6,559 nt of DNA from Acidobacteriota bacterium (GTDB lineage Bacteria; Acidobacteriota; Thermoanaerobaculia; Multivoradales; UBA5704). The notes below the pieces were generated by a model. The model saw nothing but the letters and a program-made list of their open reading frames with translations, did no database searches and was not told where the DNA came from. Of this stretch, positions 1 to 5,758 are shown one piece after another. A program made the position numbers and the translations under genes. Every line of letters begins with the position of its first letter. Within the stretch, counting starts at the first letter, position 1. The stretch is taken from assembly GCA_003223675.1 (NCBI GenBank), contig QHVW01000832.1, forward strand, positions 2,101 through 8,659, in the 5' to 3' direction.

Positions 1-113
1 GCGGCGGCGAGCAGGAGGACGGGGAGGGTATGCCGGTTTGCCATAACTTTAATATAACTCAAGAAGGCCCCACCGAGTTACAAATTCTTGCTCTCTGGGC
101 GCTCTGCCCGAAA

Positions 114-175
114 CCTCACCCCTGTCCCCTCTCCCGGACGGTGGGAGGGCGATGGGAGAGGGGACAGGGGTGAGG
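114..175. repeat. Short palindromic intergenic element (REP-like core)
   Basis: The centre of the large inverted repeat has 22-base arms (114-135 and 154-175) of C-rich then G-rich sequence, beginning CCTCACCCCTGTCCCC and closing with its complement. It resembles the short, dispersed CCTCACCCC/CTCTCCC palindromes scattered between genes in many GC-rich bacteria. The spacer contains a second GGGAGGG tract (143-149) that can pair alternatively with CTCCC at 131-135. It is plausibly the genuine element from which the larger mirror image arose. Whether it recurs elsewhere in the genome cannot be seen here. Confidence 0.45.
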
Positions 176-199
176 TTTCGGGCAGAGCGCCCAGAGAGC

Positions 200-244
200 A
201 AGAATTTGTAACTCGGTGGGGCCTTCTTGAGTTATATTAAAGTT
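200..244 (+). promoter_or_regulatory. AT-rich promoter-like patch before the repeat protein gene
   Basis: This is the only clearly AT-rich stretch in the window (it is also present, mirrored, in the left arm of the inverted repeat). It holds TATATT at 233-238, a reasonable -10 hexamer, about 6 bases before the ATG at 245. A TTGTAA at 206-211 lies 21 bases upstream of that hexamer, too far for a standard -35 spacing. With the -10 in this position, transcription would start at or next to the ATG, so a leaderless message is possible. This also fits the lack of a Shine-Dalgarno sequence. The assignment is tentative. Confidence 0.25.
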
Positions 245-1462
245 ATGGCAAACCGGCATACCCTCCCCGTCCTCCTGCTCGCCGCCGCTCTGCTCGCGCA
301 GGGAGCCGCGGCCCAGACGCCGGTCCGGCCGGCGCAATTCATCGTACAGCCCAACACCCCGAGCCAGTTCCTCAATGGCGTGGCCATGGACGGCGCGGGG
401 AACCTGACCTTCCTGTGGACGAGCGTCTCCGGCACCCCCTCGGGGCTGGGGGAGCGGGTCTACGTCCGGCGCTTCTCGGCCGCCGACGCGCCCCAGGGCC
501 GGGCGGTGTCGCTGGAAGATCCAAGCAAATTCAACGCGGAAGGCGGCGGGGTGGTGGCCAACCAGCGCGGCGATGTATTGATCACGTGGAGCCGGTCTCC
601 CGTCTCCGGCTCCGGCCCCGTGGAGAGCTTCCTGCGCCGGACGAGCCCGGTGCTGCCGACCCTGACGTTGTCGCTCAAGGCGCCGGCGGACGTGGCGGTG
701 GACCGCAACGGCAACTTCGTCATCATCTGGATCGCCTCCACCTCGTCCGGGACCCGCATATTCGGCCAGCGCTACAACGCCGACGGCACGGCCCGGGGGC
801 CGGAATTCAACGCCGCGACCTCGAACACCGGCAACCACACCTCGCCGAGCGTCGCCATGAATCCGAATACTGGCGAGTTCGTGGTGGTCTGGGAGGTGCG
901 GGCGGCCACGGAGGACGGCACCGGGCTGGGCGTCTACGGCCAGCGCTTCGGGTTCACCACCGGCCGCCAGGGGGGCGAATTCGCCATCTTCGTGCCGCCC
1001 GCGAGCCAGCGCCCGGATTTGATCACGCCCTTCGCTCCCCAGGTGTCGCGGGCGTCCAACGGCCGCTTCGTGGTGGTCTGGCGGGGTGTCGGCACGAACG
1101 GGGTCGACGTCCTGGCGCAGCGCTACAACAACGCCGGAGAGCGGCTGGGAGCGCAACTGCTGATCGCCCAGGAGTACATCCCGGACAGCCATCCCCAGGT
1201 CGCCATGTCTCCGCAGGGGGACTTCGTGGTGGCCTGGGACGACCAGGGCACCTCGCCCGCGTGGTTCCGCCTGTACCGCGCCGACGGCACGCCGGCCGGA
1301 CCGGTGGTCGAGCAGCCCCCGATGGGCACCGCCTTCTATCACGGGACCGGCCGGGTGACCTACGGCTGGAACCGGACCTTCGTCTACGGCTGGACGAACT
1401 ACCTCGACGAGGGCCCCAACGGCAACACCATCAGCTTCCAGCGCTTCATGGCGTCGCCGTAG
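245..1462 (+). CDS. Secreted seven-repeat (probable beta-propeller) protein
   Basis: The gene encodes a 405-residue protein of unknown function. Residues 1-23 look like a signal peptide (MANRH, then a Leu/Ala core, cleavage near AAA-QT). The mature part is seven degenerate repeats, each with a hydrophobic strand ending in Trp: W58, W115, W162, W216, W279, W331 and W382, spaced 47 to 63 residues apart. Good examples are VAVDRNGNFVIIW, GEFVVVW and SNGRFVVVW, often followed by a GQRY/AQRY strand and a DGTxxGxEF turn. Seven such four-stranded units would suit a seven-bladed beta-propeller (inference). No catalytic motif, anchor or sorting signal was found, so a binding or surface role is likely. 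The ATG at 245 is preferred to an in-frame TTG at 227, which only adds MSYIKV ahead of the signal peptide. Neither has a Shine-Dalgarno sequence. The first 44 bases of the gene lie inside the inverted repeat, so its 5' end deserves caution. Confidence 0.85.
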   Translation: MANRHTLPVLLLAAALLAQGAAAQTPVRPAQFIVQPNTPSQFLNGVAMDGAGNLTFLWTSVSGTPSGLGERVYVRRFSAADAPQGRAVSLEDPSKFNAEGGGVVANQRGDVLITWSRSPVSGSGPVESFLRRTSPVLPTLTLSLKAPADVAVDRNGNFVIIWIASTSSGTRIFGQRYNADGTARGPEFNAATSNTGNHTSPSVAMNPNTGEFVVVWEVRAATEDGTGLGVYGQRFGFTTGRQGGEFAIFVPPASQRPDLITPFAPQVSRASNGRFVVVWRGVGTNGVDVLAQRYNNAGERLGAQLLIAQEYIPDSHPQVAMSPQGDFVVAWDDQGTSPAWFRLYRADGTPAGPVVEQPPMGTAFYHGTGRVTYGWNRTFVYGWTNYLDEGPNGNTISFQRFMASP

Positions 1463-1483
1463 ACGGCAGGGGATCAATCGGAC

Positions 1484-1511
1484 GGAATAAATCCGCCAAA
1501 GCGCGGTCTAG
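1484..1511 (+). promoter_or_regulatory. Candidate ECF-sigma promoter
   Basis: GGAATAA (1484-1490) is followed after exactly 15 bases by GTCTAG (1506-1511). This is close to the E. coli sigma-E type consensus, GGAACTT, 15 bases, GTCTAA. It lies in the gap after the repeat protein and about 60 bases before the cluster that encodes an ECF sigma factor, so autoregulation is an obvious possibility. Transcription would begin near 1517. ECF promoters are short and chance matches occur, so this remains a candidate. Confidence 0.4.
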
Positions 1512-1522
1512 GACAGGCGAAC

Positions 1523-1559
1523 GGGGGCTTGCCCGCCCCCCTTTCGCCGCCGCAGCGGC
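1523..1559 (+). other. Two GC-rich hairpins in the leader
   Basis: GGGGGC at 1523-1528 can pair with GCCCCC at 1535-1540 (6-base loop) and is followed by C and TTT. A second stem, GCCGC (1546-1550) with GCGGC (1555-1559), ends just before the ribosome binding site at 1561. The first could be a weak terminator for the upstream gene, or both could be structure in the leader of the downstream transcript. The T run is too short to call a confident intrinsic terminator. Confidence 0.3.
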
Positions 1560-1560
1560 A

Positions 1561-1566
1561 AGGAGA
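1561..1566 (+). promoter_or_regulatory. Ribosome binding site fixing the start at 1571
   Basis: AGGAGA lies 4 bases before the ATG at 1571. It supports this start over an in-frame TTG at 1529, which would place PAPLSPPQRQGD ahead of an otherwise normal signal peptide and lies within a hairpin. Confidence 0.75.
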
Positions 1567-1570
1567 TCTC

Positions 1571-1930
1571 ATGAAGATCCGCCGTCCTGTCCTCGTCCTC
1601 CTGTTCCTCCTCATCCCCGCGCTCGCTCTGAGCGCTCTCGCCGCCGACTCCCCAGGCAAGGCGAGCATCCAGATCCTCAAGCCCGCTGACCAGGCGCAGC
1701 TCGACGCCGGCGAGGCGTACCCCCTCGAATACCAGATCACCCTCGGACCCGGCGACGACCACTTCCACGTCTGGGTGGACGGCGACCGGAGCCCCGGGAT
1801 CCACGATCTGAAGGGGACCTACACGCTGCCCAAGATGACCCCGGGCGTGCACGTCATCACCCTCAAGCTGGTCGACAAGGGCCACGTCCCCACCGGGCCC
1901 CAGAAGTCGATCCAGGTGAAGGTCAAGTAG
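1571..1930 (+). CDS. Small exported His-containing beta-rich protein
   Basis: The gene encodes 119 residues. MKIRR followed by a long Leu/Ala core and ALA-AD (cleavage near residue 24) is a good signal peptide, so the mature domain of about 95 residues should be periplasmic or secreted. The rest alternates short strands: ASIQILKPAD (31-40), YPLEYQITLG (50-59), HFHVWVDGD (64-72), GVHVITLKLVDKGHVP (92-107), then SIQVKVK at the C terminus. This pattern, with HFHVWVDG, GVHVITL and a late GHVP, recalls small Ig-like exported domains of the DUF4399 kind. That likeness is from memory and unproven. H64, H66, H94 and H105 could form a metal site, but this is only inference. The stop is followed after two bases by the next gene, so the two are very likely co-translated. 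This is the first gene of the apparent ECF operon. Confidence 0.85.
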   Translation: MKIRRPVLVLLFLLIPALALSALAADSPGKASIQILKPADQAQLDAGEAYPLEYQITLGPGDDHFHVWVDGDRSPGIHDLKGTYTLPKMTPGVHVITLKLVDKGHVPTGPQKSIQVKVK

Positions 1931-1932
1931 AC

Positions 1933-2349
1933 ATGACCGAGCTCGTCTACACCCTCGTGCAGGCCGTCCACAACCTCGGAGCCGTCGCCGTGGTGGCGAG
2001 CCCCGCCGTGGCCCTCGGGCTGCGCGGGCGCGGGGAGCACGTGGAGATCAACGAGCGCCGTCTCGCCTGGGTCCTGCTGGCCGCCTGGGGGCTCCAGGCG
2101 GCCAGCGGCGCCGGATTCGCCGCCGCGAGCTACGGCCTCAAGGGGGCGCTCCCCGAGGTCACCGGCGTGGCGCTCGCCGCGCTGGCGATCAAGATGGCCG
2201 CGACGGCTTGCGGATTCACCCTCGGCGCCGCGTTGCTCCGGGCCCGCCGGCTGGCGAGCGGCCGGCCCCGCGCCGTGGCCTGGGGCCTCGCTCTCGGGCT
2301 GGCGGTCGCCGCGCTCCTGGCGGCGGCCCCCCTGCGCTGGTACCTGTGA
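1933..2349 (+). CDS. Four-helix integral membrane protein, unknown function
   Basis: The gene encodes 138 residues with four predicted membrane spans: about 5-28, 44-65, 77-102 and 113-133. Loops are short, one of them (residues 30-43) being charged and the one near 103-112 Arg-rich. The first helix carries a buried-looking His in VQAVHNLGAVAVV (H13), the only obvious candidate for a cofactor or metal ligand in a helix. I do not recognise the family. Its pairing with a small exported His-containing protein is loosely reminiscent of CopC/CopD-type pairs, but no CopC or CopD signature was identified. The ATG at 1933 has a GAAGG (1918-1922) at suitable distance inside the end of the upstream gene, and the sigma factor gene begins 13 bases after its stop. 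The close spacing argues that it acts with its neighbours, perhaps in sensing or answering the signal that releases the sigma factor. Confidence 0.82.
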   Translation: MTELVYTLVQAVHNLGAVAVVASPAVALGLRGRGEHVEINERRLAWVLLAAWGLQAASGAGFAAASYGLKGALPEVTGVALAALAIKMAATACGFTLGAALLRARRLASGRPRAVAWGLALGLAVAALLAAAPLRWYL

Positions 2350-2362
2350 TCCCGGAGGCTCG

Positions 2363-2989
2363 ATGGCCACGCACGCTCAAGAAGCCGCGTTCGGGGTTAC
2401 CATCGCGGAGGCGGATTCCCCCGCGATGCTGAGCAAGATCCGAGACCGCTTCTTCCGGCAGGACGACCGGCGGAGCCGCTTCGAGCGGACCGTCCTGCCG
2501 CATCTGGACGCGGCCTGGGACCTGGCCCGCTGGCTCACCGGCAACGACGCCGACGCCGAGGACGTGGTCCAGACCGCGTCCCTGCGGGCTTTACAGTTCT
2601 TCGACGGCTTTCACGGCGTCAACGCCCGCGCCTGGCTGCTCGCCATCGTCCGCAACGCGTTCTACACCTGGCTGCAGCAGCGCCACCGCGGCCACGAGAT
2701 CGCCGATCCGTTCGACGAGACCGTGCACGCGCCGGAGAGCGGCGGCGGCGATCCCGAGGTGGAGCTGCTGCGCCGGGCGGACGGCCGCCTGCTCCGGAAA
2801 GGGTTCGAGGCGCTGCCGCTGCCGTTGCGCGAGGTGATGGTGCTGCGCGAGCTCGAAGGGCTCTCCTACAAGGAGATCGCCGCCGTCGCCGCGGTGCCGA
2901 TCGGCACCGTGATGTCCCGCCTGTCGCGCGCCCGCCGCCAATTGCAGGATTTTCTGATCGCTCACGGAGTCAAGGAGGGGCGGCCATGA
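2363..2989 (+). CDS. ECF-type RNA polymerase sigma factor
   Basis: The gene encodes 208 residues. Region 2 spans about 40-107 and includes DAEDVVQTASLRAL (63-77), the helix that contacts the -10 element and core enzyme, then ARAWLLAIVRNAF (88-100). A variable acidic linker follows (113-135), then region 4 (about 143-197) with the -35-binding helix-turn-helix GLSYKEIAAVAAVPIGTVMS (166-185) and SRLSRARRQL after it. There is no region 1 or 3, as in ECF sigma factors. The ATG at 2363 has GGAGG at 2354-2358. A start at Met22 (2426) would give a more compact protein but lacks a well placed ribosome site, so the first 30 residues may be a real, poorly conserved extension. The stop overlaps the anti-sigma start (ATGA), so the two are translationally coupled. 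Promoter targets probably include its own operon (see 1484-1511). Confidence 0.95.
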   Translation: MATHAQEAAFGVTIAEADSPAMLSKIRDRFFRQDDRRSRFERTVLPHLDAAWDLARWLTGNDADAEDVVQTASLRALQFFDGFHGVNARAWLLAIVRNAFYTWLQQRHRGHEIADPFDETVHAPESGGGDPEVELLRRADGRLLRKGFEALPLPLREVMVLRELEGLSYKEIAAVAAVPIGTVMSRLSRARRQLQDFLIAHGVKEGRP

Positions 2990-3729
2990 GCTGTCCATAC
3001 ACCGAGCAGGACGTCACGGCCTACCTCGACGGCGAGCTCGACCTCACGAGCGCCCTGGCCTTCGAGCGCCACCTGGAGGAGCACGCTGATTGCGCCCGCG
3101 CCCTCGCCGCGCAGCGGGCCCTGCGCGAGGCCATCGCATCCGCGGACCTGCGCTTCCGTCCCGCGCCGGACCTGGCGCGCCGCCTGCGCCGCGCCGCCGC
3201 CGAGCCGGCAACGCCCCGTTGGGCCTCCTGGCAAGGGCTCCAGACGGTCGCCGCCCTGCTGCTGGTGGCGGTCGCCTCCTGGAGCCTGGGGCGGGTCTGG
3301 CCGCCGCGGCCGGCGCCGGGCCTCGCGGACGAGGTCGTGGCGAGCCACGTCCGCTCGCTGCTCGCCGGCCATCCGGCCGACGTGGCCTCGACCGATCAGC
3401 ACACGGTGAAGCCCTGGTTCACCGGCAAGCTCGACTACTCCCCCACCGTGATCGATCTCACCGACCGCGGCTTCCCCCTCACCGGCGGCCGTCTCGACTA
3501 TCTGGATCACCACGCCGTCGCGGCCCTGATCTATCGCGCGGACAAGCACGTCATCAACGTCTTCACCTGGCCCACCGCCTACGGGATGGATGGCGCGGGC
3601 CTGTCCGCCACCTCGCGTCAGGGATTTCACGTCGTCCACTGGACGCAGGGAGGGATGACCTGGTGGGCGGTGTCGGATGCTTCGGAGGAGCGGCTACGGC
3701 AACTGGCGCAGCTACTGGGCTCGTCCTGA
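2986..3729 (+). CDS. Membrane-anchored zinc-finger-type anti-sigma factor
   Basis: The gene encodes 247 residues. The N-terminal 55 or so residues match the anti-sigma zinc-binding fold: C3, TAYLDGELDL (11-20), then H29-x3-H33-x2-C36. The common form is Hx3Cx2C, so His replaces the first Cys here. A single membrane helix lies at about 84-101 (TVAALLLVAVASWSLG), which puts the N terminus in the cytoplasm, where it should bind the sigma factor. The outer domain (about 110-247) carries DQHTVKPWFTGKLDYSP (137-153), GFPLTGGRLDYLD (162-174) and HVINVFTWP (188-196). These blocks are typical of a family of anti-sigma factors coded next to ECF sigma genes. AAGGAGG at 2972-2978 and the ATGA overlap with the sigma gene fix the start. 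The signal sensed is unknown. It could be relayed by the exported and membrane proteins coded upstream. Confidence 0.92.
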   Translation: MSCPYTEQDVTAYLDGELDLTSALAFERHLEEHADCARALAAQRALREAIASADLRFRPAPDLARRLRRAAAEPATPRWASWQGLQTVAALLLVAVASWSLGRVWPPRPAPGLADEVVASHVRSLLAGHPADVASTDQHTVKPWFTGKLDYSPTVIDLTDRGFPLTGGRLDYLDHHAVAALIYRADKHVINVFTWPTAYGMDGAGLSATSRQGFHVVHWTQGGMTWWAVSDASEERLRQLAQLLGSS

Positions 3730-3768
3730 GCTTGACTCCCTGCGGCTCTGCCGCTACCGTCCCGTCTC

Positions 3769-4500
3769 ATGCAACCTGGAATCAAAGCCGTGTTGGGCCT
3801 CCTGGCTCTCCTCTCGCTCCTCGCAGGCGCCGCGCGGGCAGCGACGCTCCACTTCGCCGGCTACGACTGGACCGTGAAGTCGGGGAACGGCCTGGGCCCC
3901 GGGCCCTGCGACTGGAGCGAGTCGAACGTCTGGGTGGATGGCGACGGCGATCTCCATCTGAAAATCTCGCACACCGGCGGCACCTGGTCCTGCGCCGAGG
4001 TGGAGACCACCCAGCGCCTGGGCTTCGGAAAGTATCAGTGGTGGGTGATCGGCGAGATCGACAAGCTCGACGCCAACGTCGTGCTCGGACTGTTCAATTA
4101 TCCGCCGCCGGAGGTGGGCCCGGACGGCACGAACGAGATCGATATCGAGCTATCGAGGTTCGGCATCCCGAGCGCGCCGAACCTCAATTTCACCGACTGG
4201 CCCGCGAAAGCCGGCCTGCCGCCCGCCGCGAAGTCGTATTTCTTCTCTCTCAACGGGACGTATACGACGCAGCGATTCACCTGGCAGAGGAACAGCATTT
4301 ATTTCCAGAGCCTGAACGGCCACCGCAACGACAATCAATCCCCCATCGCGAGATGGAAGTACGCGCCGGCCTACCCCTTGCGGCGCATCCCGCAGAATCC
4401 CCTGCCGGTCCACATGAACCTCTGGCTGGTCGACGGCAAGCCTCCCGGCGACGGCCGGGAGGTCGAGGTGGTGATCCGGAGCTTCACGTACACGCACTGA
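3769..4500 (+). CDS. Secreted GH16-type glucanase homologue
   Basis: The gene encodes 243 residues. Residues 1-24 form a signal peptide (Leu-rich core, cleavage near ARA-ATL). The rest is a concanavalin-A-like jelly roll of glycoside hydrolase family 16. NEIDIE places the expected catalytic residues at E123 (nucleophile), D125 and E127 (acid/base), in the short EIDIE form found in lichenases and xyloglucan transglycosylases rather than the bulged EIDxxE form. RFTWQRNSIYFQSLNG (169-184) matches the family's usual FxWxPxxIxW block, and VHMNLWLVDG (214-223) its late strand. C47 and C75 could form a disulfide. The likely role is cleavage or remodelling of a beta-glucan outside the cytoplasm; the substrate cannot be read from sequence. 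No Shine-Dalgarno sequence precedes the ATG. It starts 39 bases after the anti-sigma gene with no evident terminator, so it may share that transcript. Confidence 0.88.
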   Translation: MQPGIKAVLGLLALLSLLAGAARAATLHFAGYDWTVKSGNGLGPGPCDWSESNVWVDGDGDLHLKISHTGGTWSCAEVETTQRLGFGKYQWWVIGEIDKLDANVVLGLFNYPPPEVGPDGTNEIDIELSRFGIPSAPNLNFTDWPAKAGLPPAAKSYFFSLNGTYTTQRFTWQRNSIYFQSLNGHRNDNQSPIARWKYAPAYPLRRIPQNPLPVHMNLWLVDGKPPGDGREVEVVIRSFTYTH

Positions 4501-4521
4501 GCCGAGAGCCCCTGACCAACC

Positions 4522-4537
4522 CGGCCCTACAAGGCCG
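4522..4537. terminator. Possible weak bidirectional terminator
   Basis: CGGCC (4522-4526) can pair with GGCCG (4533-4537) around a 6-base loop, in the 45-base gap between two converging genes. The position suits a shared terminator, but the stem is only 5 base pairs and there is no T run on either strand. Confidence 0.2.
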
Positions 4538-4545
4538 CGCCGCGC

Positions 4546-5754
4546 TCACGCCGCGGTGTGATCGCTGGGGGCTTTCAGCTCGGCTCTCCAGCCCGGCAGG
4601 GTCCGCAGGAGCATCTCCCGCTGTGGATTCCCCTTCGGCAGCGCCAGGAGCGACGCTTCGTATTCGTCCAGCTTTCGCGAGGCTCCCACGATGTCACCCC
4701 GCGCTTCGAGGACCGCGGCCTCGGCCCGCAGCCGCATCAGGGGATTGGCGGCGGTCCGCAGGTCGGCCAGCCATTGCGCCGCCAGGTCGGCCCGCTTCCG
4801 CCGCCGCGCCAGGTAGACGGCGACGTCGCTGATCACGCCTTCGCGCTGGGCGGGCGGCACGCAGCTCAGGTATCTCAGACAGGTCTCCAGATGCTCGCCG
4901 GCCTCCCGGTCCCGCCGCTTGTGGAGCGCCGCCGAGCAGGCGAAGGCGTGGGCGAGCACGGTTTCCGGCGTGGAGTCGCGCACCGCGACGGCCTCCGCCA
5001 GATATTCGGCCCACCGCGCCTCCGTCAGCACGCCCTCCCGGCTCTCGGCCTGGAGCTTCAGCAAGGCCAGCCAACGCCTGCACGGCGCCCGATTTCTCCA
5101 CAGGAGCCAGAGGCGGCCGCCGTCCGTGAGCCCGATCTGGAGCTGATAGGGGATGGCGGCGAGGATGAGGGCCACGGCCGAGGCGGTGAGGAATAGGCCC
5201 GCAGGGAGGCTCAGGGCCGGGAGAATCGCGAGAGCGAGCCCTCCGGACAGCAGGTTGGCGGCCGGCCCGCCGAGGACGAAGACCGCCGCGCGCTGCCGCA
5301 GACGGTCCCGCCGCGCCGCCGACATAGAGGCCATCCCGCTGGTGAGGGCGCCCGGGCCCCAGTACCAGGAGATCCGCCCCGAGCGCTCGATCACCAGAGG
5401 GCCGAGGCGCACCGAGAGGAACCGGAAGCCCGTGGAGAGCCCTCCCACCACGTGCCCCGCCTCGTGGATGCAGAGGGCGGCCACGACGGCGGCGAGGAGG
5501 GAGAGGACGAGGGAGAGGACCCTGGGCCCCGTCCAGGGCATGTCGAGCCACTGGAAGAAGGGGACGGCGATCTGCCGCCACAGGAACGGGGACCGCCAGA
5601 CCGCCACGTCGATGGCCGGGCCCATGGCGGCCCCGATCGCCAGGCCCAGGATCATCTTCCTGCGGGCGGCCCGCTTGTCGGGCGGCGGCACGGGCGCCAG
5701 ACGGTCCAGGATGGGCGTCGGGCTCTCGAGCGCCACGGCTGCGGTGGATTCCAT
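4546..5754 (-). CDS. M50-type intramembrane metalloprotease homologue with helical tail
   Basis: The gene encodes 402 residues. A Pro-rich cytoplasmic N terminus (1-33) is followed by several membrane segments. The helix at about 79-103 contains HEAGH (97-101), the zinc-binding HExxH motif of M50 (site-2-type) proteases. LGGPAANLLSGG (161-172) and the TDGGRL motif, with D211 as probable third zinc ligand, follow in the order usual for the family, so the active site looks intact. Residues from about 225 to 395 are a soluble, Ala/Leu/Arg-rich helical region with TPR-like character (for example LAHAFACSAALHKRRDREAG) and no recognised domain. There is no PDZ domain. In M50 proteases such soluble parts often bind substrates or regulators, and some members cleave anti-sigma factors. 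Any link to the nearby anti-sigma factor is conjecture. The start lies 4 bases after the stop of the oxidase gene, suggesting one transcript, though its ribosome site is weak. Confidence 0.85.
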   Translation of the reverse strand: MESTAAVALESPTPILDRLAPVPPPDKRAARRKMILGLAIGAAMGPAIDVAVWRSPFLWRQIAVPFFQWLDMPWTGPRVLSLVLSLLAAVVAALCIHEAGHVVGGLSTGFRFLSVRLGPLVIERSGRISWYWGPGALTSGMASMSAARRDRLRQRAAVFVLGGPAANLLSGGLALAILPALSLPAGLFLTASAVALILAAIPYQLQIGLTDGGRLWLLWRNRAPCRRWLALLKLQAESREGVLTEARWAEYLAEAVAVRDSTPETVLAHAFACSAALHKRRDREAGEHLETCLRYLSCVPPAQREGVISDVAVYLARRRKRADLAAQWLADLRTAANPLMRLRAEAAVLEARGDIVGASRKLDEYEASLLALPKGNPQREMLLRTLPGWRAELKAPSDHTAA

Positions 5755-5758
5755 ACGA

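Larger units (their letters stand above)
1..288. repeat. Perfect long inverted repeat at the window edge
   Basis: Bases 1-135 are the exact reverse complement of bases 154-288, separated by an 18-base spacer (136-153) that is not itself palindromic. Base 1 pairs with base 288, so the left arm stops only because the window stops. The right arm contains the upstream region and about the first 14 codons of the following secreted-protein gene; the left arm is a mirror copy of these. No difference between the arms was found on reading. An arm that enters coding sequence without any mismatch is not expected of an ordinary terminator or operator. Most likely it is a fold-back at a contig end. A real inverted duplication or a closed hairpin end are less likely alternatives. 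Confidence 0.93.

Noticed and set aside
1..135. A second, divergent copy of the repeat-protein gene running off the left edge
   Set aside because: Only its first 14 or so codons are present and they are an exact mirror of 245-288. A fold-back artefact is more likely than a true divergent duplicate, so it was not annotated as a gene.
227..244. TTG start for the repeat protein, 18 bases upstream
   Set aside because: It adds MSYIKV ahead of a complete signal peptide and has no ribosome site. The ATG at 245 is the simpler choice.
1..288. Rho-independent terminator or transposon end as explanation for the inverted repeat
   Set aside because: The arms are far too long and include coding sequence, there is no T run, and no transposase gene or target duplication is visible.
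116..1477. Long open frame on the - strand opposite the repeat protein
   Set aside because: Its product is Arg/Gly/His/Pro-rich with no domain or membrane pattern, as expected of antisense frames in GC-rich DNA. The + strand frame has a signal peptide and clear internal repeats.
415..1689. Overlapping + strand open frame across the end of the repeat protein and into the next gene
   Set aside because: Low-complexity Arg/Gly/Pro product that overlaps two well supported genes in another frame.
3090..4832. Very long + strand open frame of 580 codons
   Set aside because: It runs through the anti-sigma and GH16 genes in a different frame and is extremely Arg/Pro/Ala-rich. It is a product of high GC third positions.
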